Assembly (NCBI GenBank): GCA_016840085.1
Contig: JAEOTA010000078.1
Coordinates: 1 to 64,000 of the forward strand
Source of the DNA: Promethearchaeota archaeon
Lineage (GTDB): Archaea; Asgardarchaeota; Lokiarchaeia; Sigyniarchaeales; SOKP01
DNA length: 64,000 nucleotides
Reading direction: 5' to 3'
Every line of letters starts with the position of its first letter. Positions within the stretch are counted from its first letter, which is position 1. A program made the translations under genes and the position numbers. The notes beneath the pieces are model-generated. The model did not search any database. It was not told the origin of the DNA and was given only the letters and a program-made list of their open reading frames with translations. Of the stretch, positions 7,449-14,810 are shown piece by piece.

Positions 7449-9533
7449 ATGTATATAGAAGCTTGGGTAATATGGTTGATTCCATTAATTGGTTCCTTTA
7501 TAGCTTATGGGATCGCCAAGAGGAAAAAGTCATATGCCGGATATTTTTCAGTAGGTATATCGATTGTGTGTTTTTTTTTATCCTTAAAAATTTTATACGA
7601 TATTTTCACATCTACTCTACCTCTACCCTACCAAGACACATTCAATTTATTTTACGGTTTTGGAGTAACTTATTTAGAATTTGGTATATTGATTGATGAG
7701 TTTAGTATATTCATAATAACTATTATTGCTTTTATTTCAATTTTGGTTTTTTTCTATAGCTTGGGATACATGCATGAAGAAATCGATTTAGGTCGATATT
7801 GGTTCTGGATGAATCTCTCATTAGGTTCTATGTTTCTTTTGGTATTATCCAATAATTTTATTGAAATGATATTATTATTTCTCATGATCAGTCTTTGTAA
7901 TTGGGGGCTAATCTCATTCTGGTATAAAAAAACAGACCCAAGTCCGGTTCCTGGTTTTGATACAGAGGGAAAATATAATAGACACTGTGGAACTAAGGCT
8001 CTAATAACTACTTTTATCGCGGGTTGCTTTATGGAGGTTGCAATTATTTTACTCAGATTCGCTACTATGAATTCTTTTGCTCAACCTACTTTTAATTTTT
8101 TGGCGCTAAGTGAAAATAATTTTTGGGTAATTGAACTTCTAAATGCTGGACTTCTTCCTCTATTCTCAATATTGATGATTTCCAGCCTTCTCGCAAAAAG
8201 TGCTCAATTCCCATTTCATGATTGGCTTCCTGAGTCGACAGCGGGACCTATAACAACTTCCACATTAATACATTCCGTGACTACAATAAATATAGGAGTC
8301 TATATACTTGGCAGGTTCTTCTTAATAAATTTTAACCTCTATTCTTTATCGGGTGCTTCTGAGTTCTCATTACTCTTTGAAATTGCGATGATATGCGGAC
8401 TAATAACTATTATATTGACTAGTTTTTATGGAATAGTAGAGAGGGATCTAAAGCGAATTCTTGCTTTTTCAACTTCGAATCAGATGGGATACATATTCTT
8501 TATATTCGGTGTTGCCGGTCTCTATCTTAATTATTCAGCATTTGTTGCAGGTGTTCTTTATATCCTCGCACATAGCATATTCAAATCGCTTCTCTTTTTA
8601 AGTTCTGGTTTAATAATACGCTCAACAGGTATAAAAAATGTCTATGAAATGGGCTCCCTTAGAAAATATATGAAAAAGACTTATATCTTAATGATGATAG
8701 GAACATTTTCAATGGTTGGAATCCCTCCATTGGTGGGATATCTTAGCATTCAACTCTTAATTAGCGAGATATTTGTTCTCCCCCCATGGATAACTGTTCT
8801 ATTTATCGGAACATTTTTCCTAACTAATCTATATATATTTAGAATGATTGGGCTAATTTTTTTTGGTACAGAGAGCGAGAAAATCAAAAAAATCGAGATA
8901 ATGGAAAAAACACATAAGAATACCGCTATGATGACAGTTCCTCTGATTATTTTAGCTATATTGTCCATTATACTAGTCTTTTTTTACCCTACTATTATTA
9001 ATTTTATATCCGGAAGTATTCTACTGGATATTTCATTTAATAAATTGTTTTATTTCCTTTCCAACACATTATTATCTATTGGCACTTATATAATTGTTGC
9101 ATTAATTATAGTGGGCTTTATAATAACCTATCCTTTCTATTTCACAAGAAAAATCTCTCCTCATGCTATAACATCGAAATATATCATAAGAGATATACAC
9201 AAAATATTAAAGAAGCGAGTGGTCTTTAATCCTCTTTATTATTCATTTCACCGAGGGATTAACAAATTAGGAAATGCTATGAAAAACTTTCATCTATCAC
9301 TTGATAAGCTTTATCATAGTATTGGTCAAGGGATTAACAAATTAGGAAATGCTATGAAAAACTTTCATCTATCGCTTGATAAATTTTATTACAGGCTAGC
9401 ATATAGTGTTAGAAGGAGTGGTGATAGTATAAGAAAATTCCACACTGGAAAGATAAATTTAAATTTGCTTTATTATATTATCAGCATACTTTTTTCCCTT
9501 ATTATTATATATGTGTTGGTGAGGTTGAGTTAA
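7449..9533 (+). CDS. NuoL-like antiporter subunit with duplicated C-terminal segment
   Basis: Large proton/sodium-translocating subunit, 694 residues, about 14-16 helices. The helix-7 Lys is present in L-L-A-K-S-A-Q-F-P-F-H-D-W (about 249-261), followed by E-S-T-A-G-P-I-T-T-S-T-L-I-H. The helix-5 Glu of the family (W-E-G-V-G-L-C in bacterial NuoL) appears as F-L-M-I-S-L-C, so Leu145 replaces it, while Glu139 lies six residues earlier. After about residue 600 a 25-residue unit containing G-I-N-K-L-G-N-A-M-K-N-F-H-L-S-L-D-K occurs twice before a last helix, where NuoL carries its long lateral helix. Start ATG 7449. Confidence 0.9.
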   Translation: MYIEAWVIWLIPLIGSFIAYGIAKRKKSYAGYFSVGISIVCFFLSLKILYDIFTSTLPLPYQDTFNLFYGFGVTYLEFGILIDEFSIFIITIIAFISILVFFYSLGYMHEEIDLGRYWFWMNLSLGSMFLLVLSNNFIEMILLFLMISLCNWGLISFWYKKTDPSPVPGFDTEGKYNRHCGTKALITTFIAGCFMEVAIILLRFATMNSFAQPTFNFLALSENNFWVIELLNAGLLPLFSILMISSLLAKSAQFPFHDWLPESTAGPITTSTLIHSVTTINIGVYILGRFFLINFNLYSLSGASEFSLLFEIAMICGLITIILTSFYGIVERDLKRILAFSTSNQMGYIFFIFGVAGLYLNYSAFVAGVLYILAHSIFKSLLFLSSGLIIRSTGIKNVYEMGSLRKYMKKTYILMMIGTFSMVGIPPLVGYLSIQLLISEIFVLPPWITVLFIGTFFLTNLYIFRMIGLIFFGTESEKIKKIEIMEKTHKNTAMMTVPLIILAILSIILVFFYPTIINFISGSILLDISFNKLFYFLSNTLLSIGTYIIVALIIVGFIITYPFYFTRKISPHAITSKYIIRDIHKILKKRVVFNPLYYSFHRGINKLGNAMKNFHLSLDKLYHSIGQGINKLGNAMKNFHLSLDKFYYRLAYSVRRSGDSIRKFHTGKINLNLLYYIISILFSLIIIYVLVRLS
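9255..9388 (+). repeat. 75-base tandem duplication inside the NuoL-like gene
   Basis: A 59-base block beginning GGGATTAACAAATTAGG at 9255 recurs at 9330 with three mismatches I could see; the period of 75 bases keeps the frame (25 codons). It encodes an amphipathic K/N-rich segment. Near-identity at DNA level indicates a recent duplication. Confidence 0.9.
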
Positions 9534-9534
9534 T

Positions 9535-11043
9535 ATGTCAGAATTAGTATTTTTAATAAGTAAGTATCTACTTCCCGTAATTATACCACTAATTACAGCT
9601 ATTATAGTTTTAATAACCGGAAAGTGTCGAAAAAGTAAAGGGATATTAGGAGCTATCAGCACAGTTGGTTTGTTTTTGGTTGTGCCCTTTTCCTTATTTA
9701 ATTTTATTGAGTCAATACACACTCCAATTCTTCTCGATTTTCATATTGGTGGAACAATCTTCGTAATTGATAGTCTTTCTGCATTAATATCGCTTATTTC
9801 CTCTATTCTTGGGACAATAATATCTCTTTACAGCATTGGTTACTTAGAGGAAGAACGAAAAACAGAATATTTTTTTCTCCTTTTATTAATGATTTCAGCC
9901 CTAAATGGTGTAGCATATTCGGGTGATCTCATAACCCTTTTTGTGTTTACTGAATTTCTCGCAATTACTGCTTATATTCTAGTTGCTTTTTACAGAAATA
10001 AGGAATCTATTGAAGCGTCATTTAAGTACATCATAATGGGCTCAATTGGGGCGGCTTTAGTGTTGTTTGCACTATCATACGTCTACATCCTCGCAGGCAC
10101 TACTAATTTAACAGAATTAAATGGTGCATTAGATGATCAACCCCTTGCTACTTATTATTTCCTTTTTATCATGTTCGTGCTTGGATTTGGTGTGAAGTCA
10201 GCAATCTTTCCACTCCACACATGGTTGCCAGACGCACATTCAGCAGCTCCATCTGGAGTAAGTGCGATGCTTTCGGGAATTGTTATTGAAATAGAAATGT
10301 TCGCATTAATAAAAGTTTTGGTATCTATCTTTTATAAAGATACTTTTTTACCTTTTGACAGTATAATAATGATATTTCTGCTTATAATATCTGCCTTAAC
10401 TATAACAATTCCAAATTTAACTGCGTTAGTACAAGAAGATATCAAAAGAATGCTAGCCTATTCTAGTGTCTATAATGTGGGTTTGATGATAGTAGGTATA
10501 GCGATAGGTACTCCTTTCGCACTAGCAGCAACAATATTTCATGTTCTAAATCATGAAATTTCAAAGGCGACCATGTTTATTTGTGCTGGATCATTTATTA
10601 AAGAGGGAAAAACGAGGGAAATAAGTAGTTTGGTAGGAATTGGTACTAAAATGAAAATTACAGGAATGATATTTGCCGTAGGCGCATTTTACTTAGCAGC
10701 ATTTCCACCTTTAGCCATGTTCTGGAGTAAGCTATTTTTAATACAAGCTGCAATTGGATCCTCACAATTTATTGGTTGGATGGGAATTATGATTGCAGTT
10801 TTAATCGTAGTGAATACTGTAATTTCTATAGGCTATTATTATGGCGTACTAGTAAAAAATATCGTCATTATTCCTGAAAACCAGATTTCAGAAGAAGTTC
10901 ATGATGCCTCAGAAAAAAATAAGACGTTATTAACCTCTGAGGTAATACTTTTTGCTATAATGGTACTAGTAAGCATCATGTCGATATTTATTTGGGGTAT
11001 TATTTGTGAATGTGTAAATTCTTTCTTATCTGTTTATAATTGA
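9535..11043 (+). CDS. NuoM/MrpD-like antiporter subunit
   Basis: Second antiporter-like subunit, 502 residues, about 14 helices. Unlike the NuoL-like partner it keeps the helix-5 Glu (L-F-V-F-T-E-F-L-A, about 139-147) and the helix-7 Lys (G-V-K-S-A-I-F-P-L-H-T-W, about 221-232), followed by L-P-D-A-H-S-A-A-P-S as in MrpD. Helix 8 carries two extra Glu (I-V-I-E-I-E-M-F). Starts one base after the NuoL-like stop. No NuoN homologue follows, so the complex has two antiporter modules, not three. Confidence 0.9.
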   Translation: MSELVFLISKYLLPVIIPLITAIIVLITGKCRKSKGILGAISTVGLFLVVPFSLFNFIESIHTPILLDFHIGGTIFVIDSLSALISLISSILGTIISLYSIGYLEEERKTEYFFLLLLMISALNGVAYSGDLITLFVFTEFLAITAYILVAFYRNKESIEASFKYIIMGSIGAALVLFALSYVYILAGTTNLTELNGALDDQPLATYYFLFIMFVLGFGVKSAIFPLHTWLPDAHSAAPSGVSAMLSGIVIEIEMFALIKVLVSIFYKDTFLPFDSIIMIFLLIISALTITIPNLTALVQEDIKRMLAYSSVYNVGLMIVGIAIGTPFALAATIFHVLNHEISKATMFICAGSFIKEGKTREISSLVGIGTKMKITGMIFAVGAFYLAAFPPLAMFWSKLFLIQAAIGSSQFIGWMGIMIAVLIVVNTVISIGYYYGVLVKNIVIIPENQISEEVHDASEKNKTLLTSEVILFAIMVLVSIMSIFIWGIICECVNSFLSVYN

Positions 11044-11057
11044 GGTATCATTTTTGT

Positions 11058-11552
11058 ATGTCTGAAGAAATTACTATTTTAAAACGACTTGAAGAGGATT
11101 CAGTAGAGTATACGAAAGATAAAAACATCCGATTTTTTAAAATCAGGAAAAAAGATTATCTCAATATTGCAAAATACCTCAAAGAACATGGGTTCCAAAG
11201 GTTATTAACTTTAAGTGCGGTGGACTGGATAAAAGATGATTCATTTGAGATATTTTTTATTTTACATACTATGAACAAGAATGTTTATATTAAAGTTTCC
11301 ACGTGCATACCAAGAAGAAAGAATGCTAAAATCGAAAGCTTATCTGGGTTATGGGCGAATGCTGCGTTGCACGAAAGAGAGGTATGGGAAATGTTCGGTA
11401 TTATCTTTGAGGGGAATAAAATGTTAAAACCATTGTTTTTAGAAAATTGGATAGGTCCACCTCCCTTTAGAAAGGATTTTGATTGGAGGAAATATGTTAA
11501 AAGGAATTTCAACATAACGGTGCCGGAGTTTAAAAGAGATGATGGAAAATGA
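11058..11552 (+). CDS. NuoC-like subunit
   Basis: Peripheral-arm subunit (30-kDa type), 164 residues. The signature is A-A-L-H-E-R-E-V-W-E-M-F-G-I-I-F-E-G (about 104-121), then P-P-F-R-K-D-F-D-W. ATG 11058 is chosen over TTG 11040 because the TTG overlaps the preceding stop and the SD GAGGT (11042-11046) lies downstream of it. The ATG of the fused ferredoxin-B-D gene overlaps this stop (11549 against 11552). Confidence 0.88.
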   Translation: MSEEITILKRLEEDSVEYTKDKNIRFFKIRKKDYLNIAKYLKEHGFQRLLTLSAVDWIKDDSFEIFFILHTMNKNVYIKVSTCIPRRKNAKIESLSGLWANAALHEREVWEMFGIIFEGNKMLKPLFLENWIGPPPFRKDFDWRKYVKRNFNITVPEFKRDDGK

Positions 11553-13549
11553 TCAAGAGGATATTTAATATATTGAAAGCAGGGGTAAAACTGTTTATAA
11601 AAAAACCAATTACATTCAAATTTCCTCCAGAGTCACCAATCTCAAAGAAATATAGGGGACGGCATATTTTTCATCCGGAAAAATGTATATCTTGCGGGAC
11701 TTGTTTTAGAATCTGTCCTAATAGAGCAATTAATATGGTAGAAAGGCAAAAAGATGGGAAAACTGTCTATTATCCAAGTATTAATTATTTAAAGTGTTGT
11801 TTTTGCGGGCTATGTCTCGATTTATGTCCTACAAAAGCTCTTGATACAACAAACTTTTACATAATACTTTCAACAAACAAAAAAGATTTAATTTTCACAC
11901 CCGAAAAGTTAGCTCAACAACCAGTATTAGAGCATTCTGAAAAGCCAAAAAGGAAGTCCATTGTAAGTTGGGCGCGTTCAAGGAGCTTGTGGGTAACAAA
12001 CTTCTTTACTGGATGTTGTTTCATAGAAGCAATACCTTGGGTCGGTAGCGGGTTTGATATGGAAAGATTTGGGATGATCGCAAAAGGGAGCCCGTTACAT
12101 TCGGATGTGCTTCTTATAGGTGGCTATGTCACATATAACACACTCAAGAGGTTAATTGGAATATACAAAAAAATGCCTCAACCTAAATTTGTGTTAGTTC
12201 TTGGAAACTGTCCAATGACAGGAGGAACATATTGGGATAGCTACAATACCATAAAAAAGATTGATGATTATATCCCGGTGGATATATGGATCGCTGGATG
12301 TCCTACTAGACCAGAATCTATAGGTATTGCTGCCTACCATGCAATACTAGCTATCGAAGGTGGATATATGCCGAGGGAAATGAAACTTAGAATGAAAAAG
12401 AAGATTCAATATAGAAATACAGATGATTTAATAGTAGAACCAATCATAAAGAAAGTTGGAACCGATGAGAGTATATTTTCTTTTGGCCCACAACATCCCG
12501 CATCAGGTAATTTTTCGATAAGATTGAGTGTTAAAGGAGAAACAGTAAATAATGCTGAATGTATTGCAGGATATCTCCACAGAGGAATTGAGAAACTCTG
12601 TGAATATAGAACATGGTATCAAAATATAATGCTTATACCACGAAGTTGTGTCCTCGATGGTGCATCATATGAAATAGGATATGTTAATACGGTAGAAAAA
12701 TTATTAGAAATTGAAATTCCAGAAAGAGCAAAGTACCTACGAGTAATTCAGGCAGAATTATCAAGGATTCAAAGTCATTTACTTAATTTAGGACTCGTAG
12801 CTTATAGTAGTGGATTTGATACAGTAGCAAGGCTTGTATGGGGGGATAGAGAAAAAATACTTTTTCTCCTTGAGGTATTGAGTGGAAACCGCATTTATCA
12901 AGTATATAATATTCCAGGAGGGGTGAGGAGTGATATCTCAGATGAATTTAAAGAAAATGCTCCAAACATAATATCATATATAAAAAATAGACTCAAAATT
13001 CTTGATGACCTCTTTATGGAAAATCTAGTTTTCAGAAAAAGAACCATCAATCTAGGGAAAATATCTCGTGATATTGCAATAGATTCTGATATTACCGGTC
13101 CTAACATTAGGGCCTCTGGTGTAAAATTTGATGTGAGAAAAGCAACTCCATATGCAGCTTACGATAAACTTCACTTTGATGTGCCAACATTTGATGACGG
13201 AGATGTATATCATAGAGTTTTAGTAAGACGAATAGAAATCGAAAAAAGCCTAAACTTAATAGAAGAAAGTATGAATAAGTTACCTAGTGGTCCTATTAAT
13301 GTGAAATTTGGACCTATGGATAAAGTTCAGAAAGGAGAAGCAATATCTTTTGTCGAAAGTGCAAGGGGAGAGCTATGTTTCCATTTGGTAAGCGATGGGG
13401 GACAAAATCCTTATAGAGTTAAAATAAGAGGGCCCACATTCGATTCCATTCTTTTTTTATTGCCCAAATTACTGAAAGCTTGTTTTCTAGCGGATGTACC
13501 ATTAATTTACTGGAGTCTGGATAATTGTCCCGCAGATCATGATAGATGA
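11549..13549 (+). CDS. Fused ferredoxin (NuoI-like) - NuoB-like - NuoD-like catalytic subunit
   Basis: One 666-residue chain holds three peripheral subunits. Residues 46-56 and 83-93 are two C-x2-C-x2-C-x3-C-P motifs (two 4Fe-4S clusters). Residues 145-280 are NuoB-like with the N2-type ligands Cys156, Cys157, Cys221 and Cys251. From about 310 it is NuoD-like (G-P-Q-H-P-A-S-G at 313-320). NiFe hydrogenases have R-x-C-x-x-C and D-P-C-x-x-C-x-x-R; here these read R-S-C-V-L-D (Cys367, Asp370) and D-N-C-P-A-D-H-D-R (Cys660, Asp663, Arg666). One Cys of each pair is thus Asp, as expected for a hydrogenase-related (Ehr-like) complex rather than a standard hydrogenase. The frame is uninterrupted, and the end overlaps the convergent M28 gene by 13 bases. 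Confidence 0.88.
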   Translation: MIKRIFNILKAGVKLFIKKPITFKFPPESPISKKYRGRHIFHPEKCISCGTCFRICPNRAINMVERQKDGKTVYYPSINYLKCCFCGLCLDLCPTKALDTTNFYIILSTNKKDLIFTPEKLAQQPVLEHSEKPKRKSIVSWARSRSLWVTNFFTGCCFIEAIPWVGSGFDMERFGMIAKGSPLHSDVLLIGGYVTYNTLKRLIGIYKKMPQPKFVLVLGNCPMTGGTYWDSYNTIKKIDDYIPVDIWIAGCPTRPESIGIAAYHAILAIEGGYMPREMKLRMKKKIQYRNTDDLIVEPIIKKVGTDESIFSFGPQHPASGNFSIRLSVKGETVNNAECIAGYLHRGIEKLCEYRTWYQNIMLIPRSCVLDGASYEIGYVNTVEKLLEIEIPERAKYLRVIQAELSRIQSHLLNLGLVAYSSGFDTVARLVWGDREKILFLLEVLSGNRIYQVYNIPGGVRSDISDEFKENAPNIISYIKNRLKILDDLFMENLVFRKRTINLGKISRDIAIDSDITGPNIRASGVKFDVRKATPYAAYDKLHFDVPTFDDGDVYHRVLVRRIEIEKSLNLIEESMNKLPSGPINVKFGPMDKVQKGEAISFVESARGELCFHLVSDGGQNPYRVKIRGPTFDSILFLLPKLLKACFLADVPLIYWSLDNCPADHDR

Positions 13550-14694
13550 GTCTCTTCATTATAAGTATCTTTTCGTTTGAAATATATAACAGCTATAACT
13601 ACTCCACAAATAGATAATATACCTATAAGAAAAATAACTAATTCTAAATTCAGGATGTTTATATTCTCATGCCAGGGGTAATTTCCTTTATATGTATTTG
13701 CAGTGTTATTCAAGTAATTATTATAGATAAATTGTTCCACAGTTTTACCAGTTATTTCAAGACTGACATTCGAAATATGAGTGAGATTATCTTGGGTAGT
13801 ATGATGATAAGGCCAATGTGGATTATCCCAAAAATTAATAATCAAATCTGCTGAAGGAATACCAATGTTTACAAAAGCTTGATGATCGTCCATAATCGAC
13901 GCTGTTGTCGGATTGGATGGAAATTGCTCAGTATATCCTAACCGCCTTCCAACCGCAAATAATTCATCTAATAGAGAAGAAGTAGAGTATTGCTCCTTGA
14001 TAAAACGTAAATTTTCACCTCCAACCATATCTAATAAAATCATACAATCTAAATTTTCAGTCTCAGAATTATAAAAACTATTAATTTCATCCACAAATGC
14101 TTTCGATCCTTCACACCACCCCCAATTATCAATCCCGTAAGCATTATCTCTACCTTGATCCTCTGCGTCAAAAAATAAAAACCATACCTGGCATGACAGA
14201 TTTATTCTTCTTTGATAAAACACTCTAGCAAGTTCAATCAAGACAGCACATCCACTAGCACCATCGTTGGCACCAGGTACAGGATATGATCTATTTAAAG
14301 GGTTAGGATCCTTCGTCGCTTTAGCACGTGAATCATAATGAGCCCCTAAAATTATTATATTGCCATAATTTTGATTTAATTTGAATAAAACGTTTTGACA
14401 CTCAGTTGAGTGAGTAGTAAAATTATGGAGAATGTAAGTAAAATTACTTTCAATTTCTTGAAATTTCGAAATGAAATAGATAGCACAATTTTTTCTCTCT
14501 TCTGTTCCTGGGATTCGATAACCGATATCTAATTGATCTCGTATATATTCATAAGCATTATCACCATTAACATGTAATTCTACGTCAATATTTTGAATTT
14601 CTAGTTTATCTATAGTAAAAAAGGATATGTAAATAGAGAATAATCCTAACACAATGATGATTACGGGTATTATAACCTTTGTATATTTCTTAAT
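13537..14694 (-). CDS. M28-family zinc aminopeptidase, membrane-anchored
   Basis: Exopeptidase with two zinc ions; catalytic part predicted outside the cell. Motifs: G-A-H-Y-D-S (first zinc His/region), G-A-N-D-G-A-S-G (bridging Asp), F-F-D-A-E-D-Q-G (catalytic and metal Glu), L-L-D-M-V-G-G, and a late H-T-T-Q-D (zinc His). One N-terminal helix and one C-terminal helix flank the domain. The only standard start, GTG 14652, has no SD and cuts into the first helix. ATT at 14694 lies eight bases after the GGT of GGTGA and restores a K-K-x-x-K head with the complete helix (V-I-I-P-V-I-I-I). An in-frame stop lies just upstream, so no longer start exists. Confidence 0.85.
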   Translation of the reverse strand: MKKYTKVIIPVIIIVLGLFSIYISFFTIDKLEIQNIDVELHVNGDNAYEYIRDQLDIGYRIPGTEERKNCAIYFISKFQEIESNFTYILHNFTTHSTECQNVLFKLNQNYGNIIILGAHYDSRAKATKDPNPLNRSYPVPGANDGASGCAVLIELARVFYQRRINLSCQVWFLFFDAEDQGRDNAYGIDNWGWCEGSKAFVDEINSFYNSETENLDCMILLDMVGGENLRFIKEQYSTSSLLDELFAVGRRLGYTEQFPSNPTTASIMDDHQAFVNIGIPSADLIINFWDNPHWPYHHTTQDNLTHISNVSLEITGKTVEQFIYNNYLNNTANTYKGNYPWHENINILNLELVIFLIGILSICGVVIAVIYFKRKDTYNEETHLS

Positions 14695-14705
14695 GTAAAT
14701 TCACC
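14692..14705 (-). promoter_or_regulatory. SD and ATT start of the M28 peptidase
   Basis: On the minus strand GGTGA (14705-14701) is followed by ATTTAC and then ATT (14694-14692). GGT to start codon is eight bases. Confidence 0.6.
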
Positions 14706-14810
14706 ATAATTGTAGGAGCTTCTAAATAATCCGTTTTAAATTATTTACTCTAATATCAAAATTCTTATTATTTTTATAATATTTTATTTATAAAAAAGGG
14801 GATGATTATA

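Noticed and set aside
7439..7696. 85-codon frame overlapping the start of the NuoL-like gene
   Set aside because: Out of frame with a clear antiporter subunit, with no recognisable fold.
9255..9388. Direct repeats as a CRISPR array
   Set aside because: Only two units, in frame inside a gene, with no spacer-repeat pattern.
5327..13549. Calling the complex a NiFe hydrogenase
   Set aside because: Both C-x-x-C ligand motifs have Asp for the second Cys, and NuoA is present; hydrogenase-related complex is safer.
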